Positions 16,961 to 24,499 of a stretch of 64,000 nt of DNA are shown here, piece by piece. The stretch is taken from contig NZ_JBHRTF010000004.1 of NCBI RefSeq assembly GCF_042646205.1, positions 1,116,001 to 1,180,000 of the forward strand. Reading direction: 5' to 3'. The DNA is from Cellvibrio fontiphilus_A. Lineage in GTDB: Bacteria; Pseudomonadota; Gammaproteobacteria; Pseudomonadales; Cellvibrionaceae. The notes under the pieces were generated by a model. The model saw only the letters and a list, made by a program, of their open reading frames with translations, did no database searches and was not told where the DNA came from. Position 1 is the first letter of the stretch; every line of letters starts with the position of its first letter. Made by a program: the position numbers and the translations under genes.

Positions 16961-18892
16961 ATGAATAAACAAAATAACTCCAGCCAATTATTGCCGCCAA
17001 ACTTGTCGCACTTGTTGCGCAAAAGTTGCGGCCTGATTGGTTTGGGCGCAAGCCTGCTCGCGCTGACTAATCTTGCTTCTGCTGCTTGTACTTACACAGT
17101 GGACAATGAATGGTCAACGGGTTATACCGCCAGCATCACCGTAAAAAATGATACCAATACTGCGGTGAATAATTGGAGTGTAAATTGGCAGTACGGTAGC
17201 AATCGTATGGCCGGTGGTTGGAATGCCAATTTTTCTGGCAATAACCCCTACACGGCTACCAATATGAGTTGGAATGGAAATATTGCGGCAGGGCAATCGG
17301 TTTCCTTCGGGTTTCAGGTGAATAAAAACGGTGGCAGCGCTGAGCGACCAACGATTAATGGCAGCTTGTGCGGCGCTGTTGCCGCCAGCTCGTCATCGCG
17401 TGCCAGTGTTGCGCCCAGTTCAGCACCTGCCAGCAGTTCGCCGGCAAGCAGTGTTGCTGTTTCGTCCAGTGGTTATTCAGTTCCTGCCAATAATTTTGCA
17501 CAAAATGGTGGTGTGGAATCTGGCTTAACTAATTGGGGCACTACTGCTGCCACTATCACTCGTTCAACCGCAGATAAACGCAGCGGTTCCGCCAGTGCAT
17601 TAATTTCCGGCCGCACCGCCGCATGGCATGGTTTGACCTTTGCTGTGGGTTCACTCACCAGCGGCAACCAGTACGATGCAGCGGTGTGGGTAAAACTCGC
17701 ACCCGGCACACCGGATTCGGTGGTTACACTGACAGCGAAACGTTTGGATGATTCAGATACCTCCACTTACAACGAGTACACCCACGTTGCCACTATTACG
17801 GCGTCGTCCAGTGAGTGGCGTTTGCTGCAAGGTTATTACACCCAATTGGGGGCAACGGCGTTTCAACATTTTATTATTGAAGCAACGGACACCAGCATCA
17901 GTTATTACGCCGATGATTTTTCTGTAGGCGGGCAGGTGGTGCAACCGCCGGCGTCTTCATCCAGTTCATCGTCAAGTTCATCCGCACAGACCTGCGAATT
18001 AAAAGCACCGCTGCGCTGGACATCAACGGCGCCGTTAATCAGCCCCAAAAATCCGGGTTGGGCTTCGATTAAAGACCCGAGTATTGTGAAGTTCAACGGC
18101 ACTTATCATGTGTATGCAACTTATTACGATACTTCGTATAAATCCATGTACACCAGTTTCACCGATTGGAATAACGCGCAGCAAGCGCCGCATATTTCCA
18201 TGAACGGTAGCCGTGTGGGCAATGCGGTTGCGCCGCAAGTATTTTTCTTTCGCCCACACAACAAATGGTATTTGATTACCCAATGGCCCGGCACTTACGC
18301 CACTACCGATGACATTCGCAATCCGAATTGGTCGGCCAAACAGCGCTTGCTGCAAGGCGAACCCAACGGTGCGCTGGACTTCTGGGTCATTTGTAACGAC
18401 ACCCACTGCTATTTGTATTTCTCGCGTGATGATGGTGTGTTGTATATGTCCAAAACTACCATTGCTAATTTCCCCAATTTCTCTGGTTATACCGTGGTGA
18501 TGCGTGATAACCGCGGCAATGGCAGCCAATATTTATTTGAAGCGCCCAACGTTTATAAATTGGATGGCCAAAATAAATATTTATTATTGGTTGAAGCCTG
18601 GCCGAGCGGCCCGCGCATGTTCCGCTCCTGGACTTCTACCAGTTTGGATGGCCCCTGGACACCACTGGCCGATACCGATGCCAACCCCTTTGCTGGCAAT
18701 AACAATGTGGAATGGCCAAGCGGAAAATGGTCAGACGGCATTAGCCACGGTGAGCTGGTACGTTCCGGTTACGATGAACGTTTAACTGTCGATCCATGCA
18801 ACCTTGAGTTCCTCTACCAAGGTAAAGCAGGCAATGGCGCAACCTATGATTTGATTCCCTACAAATTAGGTTTGCTGCGCATTAAAAAATAA
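16961..18892 (+). CDS. Secreted alpha-L-arabinofuranosidase, CBM2-CBM4/9-like-GH62
   Basis: 643 residues from ATG 16961 (GGAG 7 bases upstream; ATG 16958 also possible). The signal peptide ends LASA|AC and is followed by CBM2, a Ser/Ala linker, and a CBM4/9-like module (~171-325) almost identical to that of the GH10 xylanase. A short poly-Ser linker leads to a GH62 domain (~345-643: LKAPLRWTSTAP, GWASIKDPSIVKFNGTYHVY, GALDFWVICND, YLFEAPNVYKL, VEWPSGKW SDGISHGELVR). The Asp of KDPS and the Glu of EAPNV are the expected catalytic pair. GH62 enzymes remove arabinose from arabinoxylan, which complements the xylanase upstream. Confidence 0.94.
   Translation: MNKQNNSSQLLPPNLSHLLRKSCGLIGLGASLLALTNLASAACTYTVDNEWSTGYTASITVKNDTNTAVNNWSVNWQYGSNRMAGGWNANFSGNNPYTATNMSWNGNIAAGQSVSFGFQVNKNGGSAERPTINGSLCGAVAASSSSRASVAPSSAPASSSPASSVAVSSSGYSVPANNFAQNGGVESGLTNWGTTAATITRSTADKRSGSASALISGRTAAWHGLTFAVGSLTSGNQYDAAVWVKLAPGTPDSVVTLTAKRLDDSDTSTYNEYTHVATITASSSEWRLLQGYYTQLGATAFQHFIIEATDTSISYYADDFSVGGQVVQPPASSSSSSSSSSAQTCELKAPLRWTSTAPLISPKNPGWASIKDPSIVKFNGTYHVYATYYDTSYKSMYTSFTDWNNAQQAPHISMNGSRVGNAVAPQVFFFRPHNKWYLITQWPGTYATTDDIRNPNWSAKQRLLQGEPNGALDFWVICNDTHCYLYFSRDDGVLYMSKTTIANFPNFSGYTVVMRDNRGNGSQYLFEAPNVYKLDGQNKYLLLVEAWPSGPRMFRSWTSTSLDGPWTPLADTDANPFAGNNNVEWPSGKWSDGISHGELVRSGYDERLTVDPCNLEFLYQGKAGNGATYDLIPYKLGLLRIKK
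17471..17935 (+). repeat. Duplicated CBM4/9-like module, copy 2 (in GH62 enzyme)
   Basis: These 155 codons match copy 1 at 13322-13786 without gaps, from GYSVPANNF to FSVGGQ, at about 80% protein identity. Confidence 0.88.
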
Positions 18893-18930
18893 TTCCTGTG
18901 TAATGGTTATTTAATTTTTATTTTTATTCG

Positions 18931-18964
18931 CTAACACCTCGGCGCTGGCTGAGGTGTTAGTTGT
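18931..18964 (+). terminator. Hairpin terminator after GH62 gene
   Basis: CTAACACCTCGGC pairs with GCTGAGGTGTTAG (one G-U), followed by the modest T-run TTGTT. It lies 43 nt before the next start codon. Confidence 0.65.
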
Positions 18965-19006
18965 TACTATGCCTCCCGTCATATCGATTCATATTGGGGA
19001 GATACT

Positions 19007-20641
19007 ATGAAAAATAAAAAATCATCACGTCATATTGCCAGCAAACAATATTGTTTAATCCTGGCGATAGCGGCTTTATTTGGCTCCAGTGCAGTGTCCA
19101 GTGAGGCGCCAGCAGCAAGTCAATGTCCAACAACTTATAGCAACCCCTTGATATGGGAAGACCTGCCGGATTTGGAAGTGATTCGTGTAGGCGATACCTA
19201 TTACTACACCGCATCAAGTTTTCACCAATCACCGGGAGCGCCGCTGTTGCGCTCTTACGATTTAGTTAATTGGGAATATGTTTCCCACTCGGTGCCTGTT
19301 CTGGATTTTGACAAAAGCTACGATCTGCAAGACAGCCGCGCTTATGTAAAAGGTATTTGGGCATCCACCTTGCAATACCGCGAGAGCAACCAAACTTTTT
19401 ATTGGATGGGGTGCATGCAAAATAAAGGGGGCGGTTATGTATTTACCGCGCAATCGCCCGAGGGCCCCTGGAAAAAACAGGCAAGCGAAGGCTGTTATTA
19501 CGACATGGGGTTATTGATCGAACAGGACACCGACAAAATGTATGTCGCCTTTGGCAATAACACCATTTATGTGGCTGAGTTAAGTGCAGATGGTTTGCGC
19601 GAAGTTCGCAAACAAGCGGTATTTAAAACACCCGCCAGTATTTCTGGCCCGTTGGAAGGCGCGCGTTTTTATAAAATTAATGGCAACTACTACATTTTTT
19701 TAACGCAATACGCCAACGGTGAATATGTTGCGCGTTCAACCAATGGCCCCTTTGGCCCCTACGAAATTCGCCCCTTCGCGGTGAAGCTACCTTATGCCGG
19801 TGTAGGTGCGGGTATTGCTCCGCATCAAGGTGGCATAGTGCAAACCCAAAATGGCGATTGGTATTACATCGCCTTTAACGATTCTTATCCCGCCGGGCGT
19901 TTGCCTGTCATGGCACCGGTCACCTGGAAAAACGGTTGGCCGGTAGTCACTTTAGTCAACGATGAGTGGGGCGCGACTTATCCCTTCCCGAATTTACCCT
20001 GCGCTGCAGACAAGGTTAAACCGCGCAATCCCAACGATAGTTTCACCACCGCTGAATTGAATCCCGCGTGGGAGTGGAACCACAATCCGGATAACACTAA
20101 ATGGTCGAGCGGTAATGGCCTCACATTACACACCGCCAGTGTCACTCAGGATTTATACGCCGCGCGCAACACACTGACACGGCGTATAGAAGGCCCGCGT
20201 TCCATCGCCACTATCGAATTGGATTTTAGTGCGATGAAAAACGGTGACATTGCTGGCGTAGCGGCATTGCGTGATTCCTCCGCCTGGATTGGTGTGAAAA
20301 AAGAGCAGGGCAAAACCCGCGTGGTAAACACAACAGATCTAACGCTGGATGAAAACTGGAACACAAAAACTTACGGCACTGAAGTGGCGAGTGCGGCTAT
20401 TGCTGGCAACAAACTTTGGCTGCGTATCGATGCTGACGTGCGCACCACACCCGAGGGCGGCACTGCGCGTTTTTATTACAGCACAGACGGTAAACAATTT
20501 ACCGCGCTCGGCAGTAGCTTCACCATGAAACGAGAGTGGAATTATTTTTTGGGTTATCGCTTTGGTATTTTCAACTATGCCACCCATTCATTGGGCGGTG
20601 CGGTAACAATAAATTCGTTTGAGCTGCAGAAGGGGGATTAA
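19007..20641 (+). CDS. Secreted GH43 family glycosidase without CBM
   Basis: 544 residues from ATG 19007 with TTGGGGA upstream. The signal peptide is roughly residues 1-33. The GH43 propeller starts LIWEDLPDLEVIRVGDTYYYTASSF, in which the expected catalytic Asp is kept although the usual Pro after it is Leu. Further motifs are GIWASTLQYRE, GPLEGARFYKINGNYYIF with the likely acid Glu, and HQGGIVQTQNGDWYYIAF. A C-terminal beta-sandwich (WEWNHNPDNTKWSSGNG...) matches that of the GH43 paralogue at 14781. Lack of CBM2 and linker suggests it works on soluble oligosaccharides, possibly in the periplasm. Likely beta-xylosidase or alpha-L-arabinofuranosidase. Confidence 0.9.
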   Translation: MKNKKSSRHIASKQYCLILAIAALFGSSAVSSEAPAASQCPTTYSNPLIWEDLPDLEVIRVGDTYYYTASSFHQSPGAPLLRSYDLVNWEYVSHSVPVLDFDKSYDLQDSRAYVKGIWASTLQYRESNQTFYWMGCMQNKGGGYVFTAQSPEGPWKKQASEGCYYDMGLLIEQDTDKMYVAFGNNTIYVAELSADGLREVRKQAVFKTPASISGPLEGARFYKINGNYYIFLTQYANGEYVARSTNGPFGPYEIRPFAVKLPYAGVGAGIAPHQGGIVQTQNGDWYYIAFNDSYPAGRLPVMAPVTWKNGWPVVTLVNDEWGATYPFPNLPCAADKVKPRNPNDSFTTAELNPAWEWNHNPDNTKWSSGNGLTLHTASVTQDLYAARNTLTRRIEGPRSIATIELDFSAMKNGDIAGVAALRDSSAWIGVKKEQGKTRVVNTTDLTLDENWNTKTYGTEVASAAIAGNKLWLRIDADVRTTPEGGTARFYYSTDGKQFTALGSSFTMKREWNYFLGYRFGIFNYATHSLGGAVTINSFELQKGD

Positions 20642-20676
20642 TTAAACCCAAGGCTGCGCGCAAATATTTATTTCGC

Positions 20677-20696
20677 ATACCCGCATATGCGGGTAT
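20677..20696. promoter_or_regulatory. Perfect 20-bp palindrome in front of CE1 esterase gene
   Basis: ATACCCGCATATGCGGGTAT reads the same on both strands. It could be an operator for a dimeric regulator. It could also form a hairpin, but no T-run follows. Confidence 0.55.
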
Positions 20697-20735
20697 CCAT
20701 AACATTTAACCATAAGAAAGCAATCAACCATTGGC

Positions 20736-20773
20736 ATGCCGCCAGTCATCAAGAATATTGGCGGCATTTTTTC
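20736..20773 (+). terminator. Intrinsic terminator 25 nt before CE1 esterase start
   Basis: ATGCCGCCA (20736-20744) pairs with TGGCGGCAT (20759-20767), followed by TTTTTT. There is no room for a promoter between it and the esterase start at 20799, so it either ends the GH43 transcript with leakage or acts as an attenuator. Confidence 0.8.
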
Positions 20774-20798
20774 ATACACACAGCGAAGGATATGAATA

Positions 20799-22451
20799 AT
20801 GTATAAAATCAATTCATCCCCCAATGGTTTTGCACAAAAATTTCAAAAGTCGGTTATTTATTGGGGAACTGCACTGGCACTCGCCAGCGCCGCTCACACC
20901 GCATCAGCCAGTTGTACTTACGCGGTGGACAGCGAGTGGTCAAATGGTTTTACCGCCAGCATTATTATTAAAAATGATACAGGCGCTCCCATTAATAATT
21001 GGAATGTGAATTGGCAGTACAGCAGCAATCGCATAACCAGTGGTTGGAATGCGAACCTCTCCGGCAGCAATCCTTACTCTGCGAGCAATATGTCCTGGAA
21101 TGGCAGCATCGCTCCGGGCCAAAGTATTTCGTTTGGTTTTCAAGGTGAAAAAAATGGCGGCAGTGCAGAGCGCCCAACCGTTAATGGTGTTGCTTGCGGT
21201 GGAACAACTACGCCAGTCAGTTCTGCGGCAAGCAGTACACCGGTGGTGAGTTCGTCGCGCTCCAGCTCATCCGTCGCATTAAGTTCATCATCACGCGTTG
21301 CTTCATCTGTTCCGACAGGTGCTCGTAACGCTATTACAGTGCGTGCACTTGGCACAACAGCGACCGAATCCATCACTCTTAGCGTGGGTGGTACGGCGGT
21401 ACAGTCCTGGACGCTCAGCAGCGTCATGAACAATTACACGGTAGAAACGGCTCTGGTTGGCGACCTGGTTGTTGCATTTACTAATGATGATGGCGGCAAT
21501 GCCGATGTACGTATCGATTACGTCAACGTTAACGGTGTAACCCGTCAAGCAGAATTGCAGACAGAAAACACCGGGGCTTGGGGAAATAACCGTTGCGGTG
21601 GCGGTGCGCCCAGCGAATGGTTGCACTGCGAAGGCTACATCAATTTCGGTAGCGTCACGGGCGAGCCTCGTTCAAGCAGTTCTTCGGTCTCTAGCAGTTC
21701 GTCATCTGCTGGCGGTACTGTTGTTGGTTCGGCTGGTTGTGGCGCCCCCGCTAAATTAACCAATGGCCGTCGTAGCATTAACGTCAACGGATTGAATCGC
21801 GAATACGTGTTGGATATCCCGAGCAACTACAACCAGAACAATCCTTACAAGTTGGTCTTTGGTTGGCACTGGCGTGGTGGCAGTGCGAATGATGTTGTCG
21901 GCCAAGGCTATTACGGTATGAAAAGCCTCTCTAATAACAGCGCAATTTTCGTGGCGCCTGATCGTGCCGCCGGCACCGACGGATGGACAAATGCCAATGG
22001 CCGCGACATCGCTTTCTTGCAGTCGATGCTAACCCAACTCAAGTCATCCCTGTGTATCGACGAAAGCCGTATCTTCTCTACCGGTTGGAGTTACGGTGGC
22101 ATGATGTCATTTGCAGTGGGCCGCGAGTTGCCAACCACCTTCCGTGCTATCGCGCCTGTATCCGGTGCCTTCTTGACGCCGCATGTGGATAGCGGTTCAG
22201 CGACCGCCGCCTGGATTGCACACGGCACTAGCGACAACGTGGTAAGCCATAGTTCTGGTGTTCAAGCCCGCGATGCTTATCTCCGGGCAAACGGTTGCTC
22301 TAACACGACTGTGCCGGTGCAGCCATCTCCCTGTGTGGAGTACCAAAACTGCTCAGCAGGTAAACCGGTTGTCTGGTGTTCGTTCAACGGCGGGCACACC
22401 CAGCCGTCATTCTATAGCTCAGGAGCTTGGAACTTCTTTAATCGGTTCTAA
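20799..22451 (+). CDS. Secreted CBM2-CBM60-CE1 esterase (feruloyl/acetylxylan esterase)
   Basis: 550 residues from ATG 20799, with CGAAGGA about nine bases upstream. The signal peptide ends ASASC. CBM2 covers ~38-135, followed by a Ser-rich linker. A ~110-residue module (ITVRALGTTATESITLSVGG ... DYVNVNGVTRQAELQTENTG ... EWLHCEGYINFG) fits the calcium-dependent xylan-binding CBM60 family. A second Ser linker precedes a C-terminal alpha/beta-hydrolase (~305-550) of the CE1/PHB-depolymerase-like type with nucleophile S431 in GWSYGG and a late His in NGGHTQP. It would remove ferulate or acetyl groups from xylan. Feruloyl versus acetyl specificity is not resolved. Confidence 0.9.
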   Translation: MYKINSSPNGFAQKFQKSVIYWGTALALASAAHTASASCTYAVDSEWSNGFTASIIIKNDTGAPINNWNVNWQYSSNRITSGWNANLSGSNPYSASNMSWNGSIAPGQSISFGFQGEKNGGSAERPTVNGVACGGTTTPVSSAASSTPVVSSSRSSSSVALSSSSRVASSVPTGARNAITVRALGTTATESITLSVGGTAVQSWTLSSVMNNYTVETALVGDLVVAFTNDDGGNADVRIDYVNVNGVTRQAELQTENTGAWGNNRCGGGAPSEWLHCEGYINFGSVTGEPRSSSSSVSSSSSSAGGTVVGSAGCGAPAKLTNGRRSINVNGLNREYVLDIPSNYNQNNPYKLVFGWHWRGGSANDVVGQGYYGMKSLSNNSAIFVAPDRAAGTDGWTNANGRDIAFLQSMLTQLKSSLCIDESRIFSTGWSYGGMMSFAVGRELPTTFRAIAPVSGAFLTPHVDSGSATAAWIAHGTSDNVVSHSSGVQARDAYLRANGCSNTTVPVQPSPCVEYQNCSAGKPVVWCSFNGGHTQPSFYSSGAWNFFNRF

Positions 22452-22538
22452 TTGCCCTGAGGCGAAGGTAATAGTGACAAAAATAGCGCTCTTATTTATT
22501 AGTTAGTTTTAACGTTGTTTTGTTTGTCCCTCAGGTCT

Positions 22539-22566
22539 GCCCGGCCAATGCGCCGGGCTTTTTTTT
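22539..22566 (+). terminator. Intrinsic terminator ending the xylan cluster
   Basis: GCCCGGC pairs with GCCGGGC, loop CAATGC, followed by eight T residues. Confidence 0.88.
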
Positions 22567-22839
22567 CCATTTTTTGAGGCGTGTGAACGGGTATGGTGGT
22601 AATAAGGTGTAATTTTGGTTGGCGCTTACTTATGGGATAGTCTTTAATTGGTTTTTTGTTGTGGTAAATCGGTGGCTGTGGGTTGTTGTGGATTGCTTAG
22701 ATTTGGTTTAGGAGCTGCAACGAATTGAAGGTCGGGAAAGTGCCCAAAGCTTACGTTCACAATATACTTATGGGTAAGATGCATAAGCTTTATGAAAATT
22801 TAGTTGTTTCTGGTCTTATTTTTAATAATTGGCAAAAAT
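22567..22839. other. Gene-free A/T-rich spacer before ABC-3C cassette
   Basis: No convincing gene, RNA or repeat was seen. Composition shifts here from the G+C-balanced enzyme cluster to the A/T-rich cassette. No integrase, transposase or duplicated attachment site was recognised. Confidence 0.5.
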
Positions 22840-23994
22840 ATGGAATCTATAAAGTCTAGTGCTCCGGGACAATATTTTGGTTTTTCTCTTCAGCCCTTGA
22901 GAATGTGTATTTACTTATTTAGATGCAATGAGAATTCCAGCATCGCTTTGGAAGTTCTAGACGATGTTGCAGAAATTACTGGAAATGGAAATGTGATTGT
23001 TGAGCAAACAAAAAGCGGTATGGCTCATAATCCAGTGTCAGATTGGGCAATAGATTTATGGAAAACATTTTCAAATTGGGTTGATGCAGTTAACTCACAG
23101 TCTCTCGATTTGGAAAAGACTTTTTTTAAACTGTATGTTGCTCAGCCCTATACTGGAGATTTTATTGCTCAAATTTCCAATGCTAAAACCAAAGAAGATG
23201 TAGAGTCGATTTTAACGTATATTTGGGCGAGATTTGAGAAAGAAAAACCAAAAGGATGTTCTGAATATCTTAAAAATTTCTTTAGTGCTCCTATTGAAGT
23301 AAAAATTAAAATAATAATTAATTTCACTTACGAGTGCGGAAATAACGAGTTATATTCGGATTTAAAAAGTCTAATGAGTCCGTTTGTTTCTGCGTCAATG
23401 ATTGACAACGCGTGCCAGAAAGCAGTTGGTTTGGTGAAAGTTAAAACTGATGAGCTGATAGCCGCAGGAAAACCTGCTGTCATTCCTGCCAGTGAATTTT
23501 TAAATGATTTCCGTGCGTATATCAGAAAGCATGATAGAGATAATATTCTATCCTCGTTTTCGTTGAGGCCTACAGAGCTTGAGATTAGTGATGCCCTTGA
23601 TGAATTTCCTACTTTCATAAAACAACTTGATTTAATTGAGTGTGATTCAGATGAAAAAATTAGAGCAATGAGTGATTTTTTAAGATCATCTTCTGAGAAG
23701 ACCATATGGAGTGAGCGTGGCTTAATCTATAAAGATAGCTTTGATGAACTAGAAGAGAATTTAATTTCAAATTGGCGAAATGAAAAAAACAGAGTGGAAA
23801 TTACTCAGCAAGAGCTATCTGACGTGAATAAAGGAAAATTAATATACATCGGTAACGTTCAAAAAAATTATAGGCTAGAAGAGAAAGATCTACCTCTTTT
23901 TTTCTCTAATGGAACTTTGCATTCTCTTGCTGATAGATTGAAATTAGGTTGGCATCCACATTTTAAACGCGAGTTACAACCCAATGATGAATGA
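22840..23994 (+). CDS. ABC-3C system first component, putative nuclease effector
   Basis: 384 residues from ATG 22840; a TTG at 22804 would add 12 hydrophobic residues and is less likely. The N-terminal ~75 residues carry E38, D41/D42 and Q56-T-K58 (ALEVLDDVAEI ... VIVEQTKSG) followed by DLWKTFSNW. This pattern is like the restriction-endonuclease-fold DUF4297/Cap4-type dsDNA nucleases, where E/D and QxK residues form the active site. The remaining ~300 residues are mainly helical with no family I recognise and probably serve as the C-terminal interaction domain of ABC-3C effectors. It overlaps the next gene by 11 nt. Base composition is much richer in A/T than the flanking genes, consistent with acquisition by transfer. 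Confidence 0.7.
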   Translation: MESIKSSAPGQYFGFSLQPLRMCIYLFRCNENSSIALEVLDDVAEITGNGNVIVEQTKSGMAHNPVSDWAIDLWKTFSNWVDAVNSQSLDLEKTFFKLYVAQPYTGDFIAQISNAKTKEDVESILTYIWARFEKEKPKGCSEYLKNFFSAPIEVKIKIIINFTYECGNNELYSDLKSLMSPFVSASMIDNACQKAVGLVKVKTDELIAAGKPAVIPASEFLNDFRAYIRKHDRDNILSSFSLRPTELEISDALDEFPTFIKQLDLIECDSDEKIRAMSDFLRSSSEKTIWSERGLIYKDSFDELEENLISNWRNEKNRVEITQQELSDVNKGKLIYIGNVQKNYRLEEKDLPLFFSNGTLHSLADRLKLGWHPHFKRELQPNDE

Positions 23995-24499
23995 GTTGAG
24001 TAACTATAACGATCCGTCTCATTTGAATGAGGTAGAAATAGTTCAAAATGCAGCGCTGGGTGCTGTTTTATTGTGGCGTTTTGCAATTTGTTATGACAAG
24101 GTTTCGGCTGTTAAAGGTGTACCTATGCCTCTGTTATTTATCGTTCTACCTCTATTATTAAATGAACACACAAGGGATATTATAAATTCTACAAATCCTA
24201 GTTCGGGGTTACATCTCTTTTCACGAAAACTTTTAAAGCGGAAAGAGGAGCTGCTTAGTATTCACAGCAGGATGTTGCGGTTGCGTTTATTGACCCTTAA
24301 GTCATTGAGTTTGGCAGTAAACAAAGGGTTGCTGAAAATTAGCGTAATTGATGGTTTGGTGCTCAGCAATAAGCCTCCAAGAGGACATCCGCTCCCTCAA
24401 GAAGTTCTTTCGTTGATCAAAGGCTCTAATAGATTGGGTGGTTGGTGTGGGCAGCTTGAGCTGTCGGAAATAGAAAACTTTTTAAGGGTGAGATTTTAA
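23984..24499 (+). CDS. ABC-3C system middle component
   Basis: 171 residues from ATG 23984, with a second Met codon directly after. It overlaps the upstream gene by 11 nt, and its TAA stop shares a base with the ATG of the ATPase gene (TAATG). The sequence QNAALGAVLLWRFAICYDKV ... MPLLFIVLPLLLNEHTRDIINST is the conserved core of the small middle components of three-component ABC systems. The C-terminal half looks like a small helical/winged domain (GLVLSNKPPRGHPLP). It is predicted to bridge the ATPase and the effector. The family is recognised from memory of its motif; the biochemical role is not established. Confidence 0.78.
   Translation: MMNELSNYNDPSHLNEVEIVQNAALGAVLLWRFAICYDKVSAVKGVPMPLLFIVLPLLLNEHTRDIINSTNPSSGLHLFSRKLLKRKEELLSIHSRMLRLRLLTLKSLSLAVNKGLLKISVIDGLVLSNKPPRGHPLPQEVLSLIKGSNRLGGWCGQLELSEIENFLRVRF

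Noticed and set aside
22567..22839. Attachment site or insertion sequence end at the edge of the ABC-3C cassette
   Set aside because: No inverted terminal repeat, target-site duplication or tRNA fragment could be found by eye, and no matching copy near 26452-27056.
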